This document shows, in pieces, positions 37,301 to 45,041 of a DNA stretch of 64,000 nucleotides (its first letter is position 1; every line of letters begins with the position of its first letter). A program made the position numbers and the translations under genes. Where the stretch lies: positions 62,001 through 126,000 of the forward strand of contig JACKDL010000004.1 of NCBI GenBank assembly GCA_020633555.1. Direction: 5' to 3'. This stretch comes from Myxococcales bacterium. GTDB lineage: Bacteria; Myxococcota_A; Bradymonadia; UBA7976; UBA1532. Below the pieces are notes generated by a model, which worked only from the letters and a program-made list of their open reading frames with translations, searched no databases and was not told the DNA's origin.

Positions 37301-38810
37301 CGACAGCATCGCTGCCGGCGACGACGTGCAGCTCGTCCCCGTCGGGACCCGAGGTCTGCCCGAGGACACCGTGGTGGTGGGCGCCGGCGAGAACGGGCGG
37401 CTGGACTCCGTGGCCCGCGGGGATGACCGGTTGGACGTGGTGACCGGCTTCGAGATCGCCCGGACCTGCAACGCGGACACCCCCTTCCGGATCCTCGCCG
37501 GGCCGAACGGGCAGGCGGACACCCGGACCCGCAATGGGGAGTGCCTGGTGGCCCACGGGGCGGCCTACCGGGGGGATCCGTGCGCGTCCGACGCCGACTG
37601 CGGCCAGCGGGTGGCGGGCGATCCGAGCACGGTCGGGCTGTGTGCGGCGGATCGGGAGATCCAGCCGCAGCACACCGCCGGCCTTGATCCGGACGCGCCG
37701 GTGGTCGAGCCCGGGGGCACGGGCTACCTGCACACAGTCCCCGAGGCCGACGACATGTTCCTGGGCCCCGGCGTGCCCTGCACCACCGACGCGGACTGCC
37801 ACGCGGACGGGCTGGTGGACGGCGCCTGCGACGGCCCCCAGAAGCTGGTCCGCGTGGGTCGCCGGCGGGATGGGCAGTACGGGCGCCGCTGGATGCTGCT
37901 GCTGCCGGACAACGTGGAGTACCAGACCGACTTCTCGCTGCTGCAGGTGCGGCCGGGGCAGGTGATCGGGCTGAAGTTCGTTCAAGACATGGATCGGGAC
38001 GGGCTGATCGCCGAAGAGGAGTTCCTGGCCCGCAGCTCGGACTTCCTCACCGACACCGACGGCGACACCCTGGACGACTTCGCCGAGGTGCGGGTGGGCT
38101 GGGAGGTCGGCGTCGTCGACGGCGGGCTGCGGCGGGTCTATCCCGATCCGCGCTCGCCGGACTCGGATGGCGACGGGCTGACCGACTTCGAGGAGTTCGA
38201 CGTCCGCGCGCTGCAGTGCGCCTGCAACCCCGGCGGCCCGCGCCTGGTGGTGGGCGCGACCGGGGACGGCTGCACCGCCGACGCGGACTGCGGCGGGGCA
38301 GCGGGGAGCTGTCAGGACTTCACCCGCTGCGGGCCCGCGGGCTGCGAGGCGTGCAGCCAGGACGTGTCGCGCAGCCGCACCGATCCCCGGCTGCGGGACA
38401 CGGACGGCGATCGGATCAGCGACGCCGACGAGGTCCTGAGCTTCCTGACCGGCGCGGGGATCGCCGATCACGCCTTCGCGCAGGTGATCCTGGCCGGGCC
38501 GAACGGCACGGCCGACACCCGGGCGTGCCCCGACAACCACTGCGACGGCGACGCCGCCGCGCACTGCCAGACCGACGCCGACTGCCACAACCGCCGGTGC
38601 GTGCGGCCCGTGCCTTGCGGCGACGTGCAGTCGGTGCCCTACGGCAGCGGCGGCTGGCACCCGCGGACCGTGGTGGTCGCGCCGGGCCCGGACTTCGACG
38701 GGGCCGCGAACCTGGCCCGGCTCACGACGGCGCCCGCAGGCGACGACGTGGGGACGCCGGCGGGCAGCGACCGCGTGGCCGACAGCCAGCGGGCGTCCTC
38801 GAGGGCATGA
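34329..38810 (+). CDS. giant lipoprotein with IPT/TIG, Ig-like and calcium-binding repeats
   Basis: 1493 residues. Lipobox LILAGC (Cys27). Two IPT/TIG domains (~35-115 and ~118-205) show ISPVSGPAEGGTTITVYGEGF-type strands, read as SGPAEGGT and YGEGF. Two bacterial Ig-like segments follow (~220-420). A thrombospondin-3-like calcium cluster (DSDGDGLSD, DTDGDGLGD, DTDGDGIDD, DSDGDGLDD; ~430-580) and a beta-rich central domain come next. A repeat with GPNGxxD / GDD motifs (for example AGPNGQLDSVVAGDD) runs from ~930, and three more DxDGD sites are near 1240-1370. The reading frame stops at 38810 in an odd tail (SSRA), while related sequence continues in another frame. Probably a cell-surface adhesin-like or scaffold protein. 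Confidence 0.85.
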   Translation: MNSRLGGIPVVAVRALWVLAALILAGCGDLVTAGVEQPFISPVSGPAEGGTTITVYGEGFRASAQVRVGGQPATAVAFKGQGILQAVTPPGPVGPADVVVLHGERVHLALPGAFTYQGVESAQVSTITPASGPAEGGTEVTLIGSGFTAETSVVFGGRAAREVVFINDQLLQVVTPPSPPGAAPVTLFKPGTSPTTAPTAFEFVEAVPEVPESEPPRLLSAQAVDHTHVLLSFSEALDPSAADARHYTVAPALVVVGATLRPLDAQVLLETTPMTAGATYTVTAAADVTDRAGNGLDANANAAAFDAPLIVDDGILPRVVGAVSTGNTEVLVRFSRPMGDSALVPAAYAIVQENVHPEAAYLGLLEAAFVNAERTAVQLTTYSQSAVTYRVTVSDVADLTGQSLAPKTQVEGVLIDPTTAVFAGTAANAGDGTLVDSDGDGLSDARELRGWVVSVTTPAGVTHKEVTSDPGDPRLPVDDPRNVAAGDTDGDGLGDALEYELRTDPGSGDTDGDRLRDEEEHRVLFTEPTAVDTDGDGIDDRREVEFFKTNALLADSDGDGLDDNVELFEMSRDPRVADIPQYTLEFGAVQLRIDERYTYTDEEGRTRTERSSTSTNFATSQTLRALKSEKVTVIAEGHAEAGLQNCANDCGSLEVPGIGMSPAARTFVKGGFKGGVHYLTQTDDESVQDSQQAFATSMDRGQDLSASASVTRSVVGASVQVELTVRNPGSLSIAISTPVLTLQTTDPQDPRRLIPVATLVPESDLMGEEPLVVNIGPGEDAGPIIFANTDIHPSLVEDLMRSPRGFVTSLVNFDLDTSDGRNFAYGLQTITERTVGLYIDDGTGEIERVHAIAAGVLGHPRDELRCRPHGPSAGAACADDADCPGSEPCAGGQIVGGFAGFEGTGPVRGIPVDFILRDTMGLRQGRPPAITAGPNGQLDSVVAGDDRVTPPGPDGVVVHAGRNLHLETRLGGDDTYLEAPDGIVAGRNTVADSIAAGDDVQLVPVGTRGLPEDTVVVGAGENGRLDSVARGDDRLDVVTGFEIARTCNADTPFRILAGPNGQADTRTRNGECLVAHGAAYRGDPCASDADCGQRVAGDPSTVGLCAADREIQPQHTAGLDPDAPVVEPGGTGYLHTVPEADDMFLGPGVPCTTDADCHADGLVDGACDGPQKLVRVGRRRDGQYGRRWMLLLPDNVEYQTDFSLLQVRPGQVIGLKFVQDMDRDGLIAEEEFLARSSDFLTDTDGDTLDDFAEVRVGWEVGVVDGGLRRVYPDPRSPDSDGDGLTDFEEFDVRALQCACNPGGPRLVVGATGDGCTADADCGGAAGSCQDFTRCGPAGCEACSQDVSRSRTDPRLRDTDGDRISDADEVLSFLTGAGIADHAFAQVILAGPNGTADTRACPDNHCDGDAAAHCQTDADCHNRRCVRPVPCGDVQSVPYGSGGWHPRTVVVAPGPDFDGAANLARLTTAPAGDDVGTPAGSDRVADSQRASSRA

Positions 38811-39040
38811 TCGCCGAGGTGGATGAGCCGGGCATCAGCGCCGACTGCGGGCTGCCCCCGGTGTATGTCCCGACGCGGGTCCCGTCGGGCTGCTACAGCC
38901 GCTTCAGCCAGATCTACAACTACGATGACTTCTCGGGCCTGGACGCGGGCGAGACCCGCCAGGTGCGCCTCATCGAGGGGCGGGTCCAGGGCGGTGACAA
39001 CTGCCAGTGGCAGGTCGTCGCCGAGATCTCGGTGGAGTAG
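38807..39040 (+). CDS. out-of-frame continuation of the giant lipoprotein
   Basis: 77 residues from an ATG overlapping the previous stop by four bases (ATGA). It has no signal peptide, yet its content (Cys-containing, beta-rich: ADCGLPPVYVPTRV, CYSRFSQIYNYDDFSG) looks extracellular and like the natural end of the upstream protein. In the same frame, the codons just upstream of the ATG also read sensibly (GVLEGMIAEVDEPG). Either a one-base indel (biological or assembly error) near 38780-38800 split one gene, or this is a truly coupled small gene. I favour the first. Confidence 0.5.
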   Translation: MIAEVDEPGISADCGLPPVYVPTRVPSGCYSRFSQIYNYDDFSGLDAGETRQVRLIEGRVQGGDNCQWQVVAEISVE

Positions 39041-39066
39041 CGCCGCAGGCGCTTGGGGGAGATGGC

Positions 39067-39696
39067 ATGCGGCGATGGTGGGTGCTGGCGATGCTGGCCG
39101 GTGGGGGGTGTGACGACGGCGGTGAGGCCGGAGGGGCGGACGTCGCGGTCAGCGCCGACGCGACGTCGGGCCAGGACACCGGTGGGCCGGAGGGCGGCGA
39201 CGGGGACGCGGGTGGGCCGGACGGCGAGGCGCCGGATCAGGGGGCCAGCATCGACGACGTGGAGCTGGCCGCCGCCGACTTCGACTGCATGCTCGAGTGG
39301 ACCAAGGTGCGCCGCTTCTACATCACCAACAAGCTGGGGCGGCTGGAGGAGGCGCTGGACGTGGCCAACAACCCCGCGGGCGGCACGTACCCGCCGGGCA
39401 CGGTGATCCAGCTCGTCCCCCAAGAGGCGATGGTGAAGCGGGCGCCGGGCTGGAACCCCGTGACCAACGACTGGGAGTTCTTCTTCCTGAACATCGACGG
39501 CGACGGCCAGGTGACCATCGGCGCCCGGGGTGCCGAGGACACGGTCAACGCCTTTGGCGGCAACTGCTTCGAGTGCCACAACAAGGCGGCGCCGCAGTGG
39601 GACCTGATCTGCGAGCAGGATCACGGCTGCGATCCGCTGCCGCTGAGCGCGCGGGTGATCGAGAACCTGCAGCAGGCCGACGCGCGCTGCCGCTAG
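39067..39696 (+). CDS. cytochrome P460-like lipoprotein with CxxCH
   Basis: 209 residues. Lipobox MLAGGGC (Cys15), a Gly/Asp linker to ~65, then a cytochrome-P460-type core: VRRFYITNKLGRLEEAL, GGTYPPGTVIQLVPQEAMVK (read as GGTYPPGTVIQLVPQ), DWEFFFLNIDGDG, and the haem-binding CFECH at 167-171 (Cys167, Cys170, axial His171) followed by AAPQWDLICE. Family P460 cytochromes carry a c-type haem with a Lys cross-link and oxidise hydroxylamine or nitric oxide; whether the cross-linking Lys is present here is not clear. GGGGGAG precedes the start. Confidence 0.85.
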   Translation: MRRWWVLAMLAGGGCDDGGEAGGADVAVSADATSGQDTGGPEGGDGDAGGPDGEAPDQGASIDDVELAAADFDCMLEWTKVRRFYITNKLGRLEEALDVANNPAGGTYPPGTVIQLVPQEAMVKRAPGWNPVTNDWEFFFLNIDGDGQVTIGARGAEDTVNAFGGNCFECHNKAAPQWDLICEQDHGCDPLPLSARVIENLQQADARCR

Positions 39697-39773
39697 GGCG
39701 GGCGGCGAGCCCGCGGCGCGTCCGGCGATCACAAGAGCCAGGCGGCCGGGCGGCGGCTTCCTGATCCTTGCCC

Positions 39774-39790
39774 GTGTTCCAGCAGAACAC
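39774..39790. promoter_or_regulatory. palindrome upstream of the TIGR02147-type gene
   Basis: GTGTTC-CAGCA-GAACAC is a perfect inverted repeat ~55 bases upstream of the ATG at 39845. It is suited to binding a homodimeric regulator and lies in the only intergenic space (148 bases) before the regulator-led gene run, so autoregulation by the downstream HTH protein is a reasonable guess. A TATAGG at 39835-39840 could be a -10 box for a leaderless or near-leaderless transcript. Confidence 0.4.
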
Positions 39791-39844
39791 AGTGAGTGGC
39801 CTCCAGGGCTGTAAACAGGGGCCGGGCTTTGCCATATAGGCCAC

Positions 39845-40714
39845 ATGGTGGAAGCCACACAGAACACGCCGCGGCCCGATCCGGTGGCCTACGACGACTA
39901 CCGGGCCTATCTGCGGGCCATGGTGTCGCATCTGCGGGCGACCGAGCCGCGCTTCTCGCACCGCTGGTTCGCCCGCCGCGCGGGGCTGAAGACCTCGAAC
40001 TACCTGAAGCTGGTGATGGACGCCCAGCGCAACCTGGCCCTGGTGAGCGTCGATCGCTTCGCGACAGGGCTGGGCCTGGACACCCGGGAGCGGGCGGCCT
40101 TCGAGCGGCTGGTGCGCCTGGCGCACGCCGACACCGATCGGGCCCGCAATGCGCTCTACGCCGAGCTCCGCGCCGCGCGTGACCGCGCGCCCGTGCGGGC
40201 GGTGAGCGGCGGCGAGACGCTCTATGACCTGTACAGCCAGTGGTGGACGGTCGTGATCCGCGAGCTGATCCCGCTGGCTCCGCCCGCGGCCAGCCCCGGC
40301 TGGTTCGCTCAAGCGCTGCACCCGCGGCAGGCGGCCGCAGGCGCGCGCCAGGCGCTGGCCCGGCTGCGGGGGTTGGGGCTGGCGGCCCAGGACGACGAGG
40401 GTCGCTGGCGTCAGGCCGAGCGAAAGATCAGCACGGGCGGCCAGGTGGCCTCGCTGGCGGTGCGCAACTTCCACCGGGCCATGCTGGGGCTGGCCCAGGA
40501 GGCCCTGGACCGCCTGGCCCGCGATCGGCGCCACGTGTCGGCCGTGACCGCGGCCCTCACACCCGCCCAGTACGCCGAGCTCACCGCACGGATCGACGCC
40601 TTCCGCCGGTCGGTGCTCGAGGAGCTCGACGAGGCTGCCGAGGGGCCGCGGTCCATCTACCAGATCATGTTCGTGACCTTCCCCGTCTCCAAGGAGATCG
40701 ACCCATGCGACTGA
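39845..40714 (+). CDS. TIGR02147-type HTH regulatory protein
   Basis: 289 residues, soluble. The N-terminal helices (DDYRAYLRAMVSHL..., FSHRWFARRAGLKTSNYLKLVMDAQRNL) match the start of the TIGR02147/DUF4423 family, a group of putative transcription regulators with a Cro-like helix-turn-helix, expanded in Fibrobacter, Bdellovibrio and deltaproteobacteria. The C-terminal helical domain (DLYSQWWTVVIREL ... IYQIMFVTFPVSK) is the conserved portion. It heads a run of overlapping genes for lipoproteins and may control them; the stop overlaps the next start by 10 bases. Confidence 0.88.
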   Translation: MVEATQNTPRPDPVAYDDYRAYLRAMVSHLRATEPRFSHRWFARRAGLKTSNYLKLVMDAQRNLALVSVDRFATGLGLDTRERAAFERLVRLAHADTDRARNALYAELRAARDRAPVRAVSGGETLYDLYSQWWTVVIRELIPLAPPAASPGWFAQALHPRQAAAGARQALARLRGLGLAAQDDEGRWRQAERKISTGGQVASLAVRNFHRAMLGLAQEALDRLARDRRHVSAVTAALTPAQYAELTARIDAFRRSVLEELDEAAEGPRSIYQIMFVTFPVSKEIDPCD

Positions 40715-41451
40715 CCTGCGCCCACGCGGGCCTCCTTTTCTCCGCCGCGACCCTGGGGGCGTGCGGCGACGCCACCGAGACCGGCAACGCCCAGAGCGGA
40801 CCGGTGGTGTCGCTGCGCATGACCCTTCAGGCCGCCCAGGATCCCACCGCCTCGACCACGGTGCTCGACGGCGACGGGGCTGCGATCCGGGTGCGATCGG
40901 CCACCGCGCGGCTGCGGCGGATCGACCTGGCCCTGCCAGACGGCGTGCGCTGCGAGGACTGGCCCGGCGCGACGGCGGAGCGCTGCCCACCCGGGGAGGA
41001 CCGCGTGCGCTTCGAGGGGCCCTGGCAGGTGGACCTGCTCACAGGGGCGTTCAGCCCGCCCCTGGGGGACGCGGCCGTGCCCGCGGGCACCTACCGCCGC
41101 GTCGAGGTGCGCTTCGACGACGACGCGGGGCCCGCGCTGGCCATCGAGGCCGAGACCGCGGCCGGCAACGGCCTGGCGTTCACGCTGAGCGCGGATCCGG
41201 AGTATCGCTTCGTGGGGGCTGCGGTGGTGCCGGGGCAGGGCGTGGCGTCGCTGCTCATGGCGCTGCCGGTGGACGCCTGGTTCGCCGGCCCGGTGGCCCG
41301 GTGCGTGGATGACGGCGCCTACCCCAGCCAGCAGGGCGTGGCCCAGGTGGGGCAGGCGGCGGGGGGCTGCCCTGGCGTGGCCGAGGCCGCCGAGGCCGCC
41401 CTGGAGGGCGAGGGCGAGCTGCGGGCGTTGGAGGGCGACGATGCGCGCTGA
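40705..41451 (+). CDS. lipoprotein, DUF4382-like, coupled to the HTH gene
   Basis: 248 residues. Lipobox TLGAC (Cys20). The mature part is beta-rich with GDATETGN near the N-terminus and a body (LRRIDLALPDGVRCEDWP ... GTYRRVEVRFDDDAGP) that resembles the DUF4382-type Ig-like module found next to TIGR02147 genes in related bacteria. No catalytic motif. Starts inside the regulator gene and ends inside the next (11-base overlap), so the three are clearly co-translated. Confidence 0.75.
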   Translation: MRLTCAHAGLLFSAATLGACGDATETGNAQSGPVVSLRMTLQAAQDPTASTTVLDGDGAAIRVRSATARLRRIDLALPDGVRCEDWPGATAERCPPGEDRVRFEGPWQVDLLTGAFSPPLGDAAVPAGTYRRVEVRFDDDAGPALAIEAETAAGNGLAFTLSADPEYRFVGAAVVPGQGVASLLMALPVDAWFAGPVARCVDDGAYPSQQGVAQVGQAAGGCPGVAEAAEAALEGEGELRALEGDDAR

Positions 41452-42904
41452 GCGTTGGGGGGTATGGCCCCTTGGGTTGGTCGTGGCGCTGGCCCTGGGC
41501 TGCGAGGGCGAGGAGCCCCCGCTGGACGGGCGTGGCGCCGTTGGCGATGCCGGGATCGCCGCCGACAGCGCGCTGAGCGGTGCAGGCGGCGCCGGGGCCG
41601 CGGCGGAGGGTGATCCCTGCGTGGACTTCGCCGCGGATCTGCAGCCCGTCCTGGACGCCCGCTGTGCCTTCGCTGGCTGCCACGGGGGCGACGTGCCGCC
41701 GGATCTGCGGGCGTCGGCGGCCTATGGGCAGCTCGTGAACGCGCCCAGCTTGCTGCACACCCGCACCCTGCGGGTGGCGCCGGGTCGCCCCGACGCCAGC
41801 ATGCTCATCGAGAAGCTGGGGCCCACGCCCCGCGCGGGCGCCACGATGCCGCCCGGCGGCGCGCTGCCGGCCGACGTGCAGGCGCGCTTCGCCGAGTGGA
41901 TCGCCGCGGGGGCCGCGCCAGCTCGAGCCCCCGAGTGCGATCCCGGCGCGGGCGGCGCGGGCGGCGCAGGCGGCACAGGCGGGGCAGGCGGCCCCGTGGG
42001 CTGTGTGGACTTCACCCGCGACCTGGCGCCCATCGTGGCCGAGCGCTGTGGCTTCGCCGGGTGCCACGGGGGCGGGCAGCCGGCCGCTGGGCTCAACCTG
42101 GCGGGCCCGGCCGCTCTGGATGCGCTGCAGGCCCGGGTGATCCCTGGCGAACCCGAGGCCAGCCGGCTGATCCAAGTGCTGGATCCCACGGTGGATGCAG
42201 GGGTGCAGATGCCGCCGGGGACGCCCCTGGGGGCCGGTGAACTGGCGCTGTTCGCTGCCTGGGTGGCCCAGGGGGCCGCGGCCGAGGCGCCGGTGGACTG
42301 CGAGGCGCCACCCCCTGCGCCCGCCGCGGTCGAGGTGCAGGTGGAGGCCCCCGCGCAGCTCGCCGTCGGGGCCTTGGGTCAGGGCCGCGCGGTCGCCCTG
42401 GACGCGTCCGGGGCCGAGCTCGAGGAGGCCGTGCGCTGGACCAGCGCGGATCCCGCGCGGCTGTGGGTGGACGATGAGGGCGGGCTGCTGGGCCTCGCCC
42501 CGGGCACGGTGACGCTCACCGCGGCCTCCGGGGCGGCGCGGGCGTCGGTGGCGGTCCAGGTGGTGCCGGCCGATCCCACGCCGGCGCGCTTCCAGGGCGA
42601 GGTGGTGCCGGTGCTGCGCGCCCGGTGCGCCACCGCGGGCTGCCACGTGGACGGCGTCGAGCCGGGCGATCTGCGCTTCGACCGCGACGGGGATCGCCTG
42701 TGGCGCGAGCTGGTCGAGGACGGCGCCGAGCAGGTGGACGGCCCCCGGGTGGTGCCCGGCGAGCCCGGGGCCGGGTGGCTCATGCGCAAGCTGCTGGAGC
42801 CGGACCCGGGGGTCGGGGGCCAGATGCCCCTGGGCGCGGGCCGCCTGCCCGCCGAGGCCATGCAGCCGCTGGTGACGTGGATCCTGGGGGGCGCCTTGCC
42901 CTAG
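41441..42904 (+). CDS. lipoprotein with three CX4CH motifs and a BIG2-like domain
   Basis: 487 residues. Lipobox ALGC (Cys21). Three similar ~100-residue modules each begin with a C-x4-C-H motif: CAFAGCH (75-81), CGFAGCH (203-209) and CATAGCH (396-402). Each is followed by a pattern close to RVxPGEPEASxLIxxL-x-MPPG and an amphipathic helix ending AxWIxxGA. The modules resemble planctomycete-type cytochrome c domains but with four, not two, residues between the Cys. A Gly-rich linker (GGAGGAGGTGG, ~175-185) separates modules 1 and 2, and a BIG2-like domain (~290-375, TVTLTAASGAARASVAVQV) separates 2 and 3. Haem binding is possible, but the spacing is atypical. Confidence 0.8.
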   Translation: MRAERWGVWPLGLVVALALGCEGEEPPLDGRGAVGDAGIAADSALSGAGGAGAAAEGDPCVDFAADLQPVLDARCAFAGCHGGDVPPDLRASAAYGQLVNAPSLLHTRTLRVAPGRPDASMLIEKLGPTPRAGATMPPGGALPADVQARFAEWIAAGAAPARAPECDPGAGGAGGAGGTGGAGGPVGCVDFTRDLAPIVAERCGFAGCHGGGQPAAGLNLAGPAALDALQARVIPGEPEASRLIQVLDPTVDAGVQMPPGTPLGAGELALFAAWVAQGAAAEAPVDCEAPPPAPAAVEVQVEAPAQLAVGALGQGRAVALDASGAELEEAVRWTSADPARLWVDDEGGLLGLAPGTVTLTAASGAARASVAVQVVPADPTPARFQGEVVPVLRARCATAGCHVDGVEPGDLRFDRDGDRLWRELVEDGAEQVDGPRVVPGEPGAGWLMRKLLEPDPGVGGQMPLGAGRLPAEAMQPLVTWILGGALP

Positions 42905-43037
42905 CGGGGCGTCGAGGATCGCGACCGTCGCGCGCCGCCCCGGGCCGCCCCGGGGTGGCCGGGCTCATCTGGGCGCGGCCTGCGGGCACGGACGGGGCGA
43001 AACGCGTATTCTCTCGGCGCCTGCCCCGGGAGATCCC

Positions 43038-44171
43038 ATGCGCTGGATCGTGACCGCCACTGTCGTCGCGCTGTGCGCCTGCGAGCCCTTCGCCCAGGAC
43101 GTGCCGGCGGGCACCTCCGAGGCGCCGCGATTCAGGGCCGCGCAGATCGTGCCCGCGCCGGCGGATCCGGCCGCGCTGCGGGTGATGGCGTGGAACATCA
43201 AGTACGCGGCGGGCCGGTTGCCTTTCTGGTTCGACTGCTGGGGCGACCGGGTGCAGATGAGCGCGGGGGAGGTCCACGCACACCTGGCGGGCCTCACGGG
43301 GCTGATCCGCGAGGCGGATCCCGACGTGCTCATCGTCAGCGAGATCGAGCTGAACAGCCGGCGGTCGGCGTATGTGGACATGGTGCGCGCGATCCTGCGC
43401 GACACCGATCTGAACTACGCGGCCTACTTCCGCACCTGGGACAGCCGCTACATCCCCAGCGAGGGGCTGGGGCGGATGGACCTGGGCAACGCCATCTTCA
43501 GCAAGTACCCGATTCCAAAGGCGGAACGGATCCGACAGGCGGACCGCACCGACCTGGACGCGCTGACCGAGCCGTTCTACATCCAGCGGGCCATCGGGCG
43601 GGCGACGGTGGATCTGGGGGCGCAGGCGGTGACCGTGTTCGCGGTGCACACCGAGGCCTACGACGAGGACGGGACGAAGCAGAAGCAGATCGCGCAGATC
43701 TTCGAGGTGGCACGGGCCACCGAGGGGGCGTGGCTCCTGGGCGGGGACTTCAACGAGCTGCCGCCCACGGCGCTGCAGACCGAGGGCTTCTTGGACGAGC
43801 GCACCACCGCGGTGTGCGGGGAGGACTTCGAGCAGCCGCCGTACACGCCCGAGGTGATGGCACCCTTCTTCGCCGAGTTCGCGGCCTGGATCCCCCTGGA
43901 CCGGTTTGGCGACACCCCCGAGGCCCAGGCGCGCTACTTCACCCACACCGTGCTGGGGCCCGACGAGGTGAACGAGGCCGGGGTGCCCGGGGACTGGAGC
44001 CGCACGCTGGATTACCTGTTCGCCAGCCCCGGCACCGGCTGGGACGCCGACAGCACCGACGTGCTGCAGCGGGCCGGGCAGCGGGTGGGGGGCACGGACT
44101 GGACGCTGCAGGCGGATCCGCTGCGGTTGAGTGATCACGCGCCCGTGTTCGGGATCTGGAGGCTCCGGTGA
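43038..44171 (+). CDS. endonuclease/exonuclease/phosphatase-family lipoprotein
   Basis: 377 residues; lipobox VALCAC (Cys15). The fold signatures are in order: MAWNIKYAA (N-terminal strand with the Asn), VSEIELNS (metal-binding Glu), GNAIFSKYPI, FAVHTEAYDED (His), GGDFNELPP (Asp-x-Asn) and the terminal SDHAPVFG (Asp-His catalytic pair). These give an intact metal-dependent phosphodiesterase site. Substrates in the family range from DNA to phospholipids and inositol phosphates; as an envelope lipoprotein a nuclease or lipid phosphodiesterase is plausible. The stop overlaps the next GTG start. Confidence 0.9.
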   Translation: MRWIVTATVVALCACEPFAQDVPAGTSEAPRFRAAQIVPAPADPAALRVMAWNIKYAAGRLPFWFDCWGDRVQMSAGEVHAHLAGLTGLIREADPDVLIVSEIELNSRRSAYVDMVRAILRDTDLNYAAYFRTWDSRYIPSEGLGRMDLGNAIFSKYPIPKAERIRQADRTDLDALTEPFYIQRAIGRATVDLGAQAVTVFAVHTEAYDEDGTKQKQIAQIFEVARATEGAWLLGGDFNELPPTALQTEGFLDERTTAVCGEDFEQPPYTPEVMAPFFAEFAAWIPLDRFGDTPEAQARYFTHTVLGPDEVNEAGVPGDWSRTLDYLFASPGTGWDADSTDVLQRAGQRVGGTDWTLQADPLRLSDHAPVFGIWRLR

Positions 44172-45034
44172 GGCGGCTGTGTGCGGTGGCGCTGGGCCTG
44201 GGGCTGGCGTGGGGTGGGGCGGCGCAGGCTGAGCCGCAGGTGCCCCGCGAGAGCGCCTGGGCGCCGGCCGAGGGGACCTGGTCGGTGGGGGTCTTCAACC
44301 CGCTGCGCTGGCAGATCACGTCCACGGTGGCGGTGGAGGCGCACCCGCTGGCGTTCCTGGCGGCGCCCCACGCCGGGGTGGACTGGCAGGTGGCGCGGGG
44401 CCAGGGCCTGCTGGGCCAGGACTGGGCGCTGGCCGCGCGCTTCGGGCTGGCGGCGCCTGCGTGGACCCTGCGCTTCGGCCTGCCGCTGGGTCTGAAGGGC
44501 TACCTGGGGCCGAGCTGCCAGGTGGCCGACACCGGCGAGGACCGGCCCGACACGTGCCAGGGCACCGGCTGGGCGGTGGCCCCGTCGGCGGGCGGGCGCT
44601 TCACCTGGGGGCGCGACGGCCTGCTGACGGTGGACGCGGACGTGGCGGCGGGGATCATGCTCAGCGGGGACCGGCCGGCGCCGTTGGACACCTACGCGCC
44701 GCTGGAGCTGGCCGTCGCGCCGCTGACCCACGGCTGGCGGGCCCATCTGGGCCTGCGCACCGAGCACCGCCTGGCGCCGTGGGCGCGGGTGGCGGCCGAG
44801 CTGGACCTGTACCGGGTGGGGGATCGCAGCCGGCTGAGCCCCTGGACGGTGTCCGGCTGGCTGGGCGCCGACTTCCCGCTGAGCGACGGCTTCGCGCTCA
44901 CCGCGGGGGTCATCTGGTTCAACGCGGATCAGGGCGCCATCGACCTGGTGGACGACGGCGACGGGTACGTGCGCGTGGCGCGGGTGCGCTCGAACGACGT
45001 TTACCCTACCCTCGACGCCCTGTGGACGTGGTGA
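44168..45034 (+). CDS. outer-membrane beta-barrel protein
   Basis: 288 residues, GTG start overlapping the previous stop (GTGA). Signal peptide with AQA cleavage near residue 22. The mature chain is a succession of amphipathic strands (ALAARFGLAAPAWTLRFGLPLG; LTVDADVAAGIMLSG; AHLGLRTEHRLAPWARVAAELDLYRVG) ending DALWTW, an aromatic C-terminus typical of BAM substrates. One internal disulfide is likely (Cys117/Cys130). It follows the EEP lipoprotein directly, so they probably work in the same envelope process. Confidence 0.75.
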   Translation: MRRLCAVALGLGLAWGGAAQAEPQVPRESAWAPAEGTWSVGVFNPLRWQITSTVAVEAHPLAFLAAPHAGVDWQVARGQGLLGQDWALAARFGLAAPAWTLRFGLPLGLKGYLGPSCQVADTGEDRPDTCQGTGWAVAPSAGGRFTWGRDGLLTVDADVAAGIMLSGDRPAPLDTYAPLELAVAPLTHGWRAHLGLRTEHRLAPWARVAAELDLYRVGDRSRLSPWTVSGWLGADFPLSDGFALTAGVIWFNADQGAIDLVDDGDGYVRVARVRSNDVYPTLDALWTW

Positions 45035-45041
45035 GGCCAAG

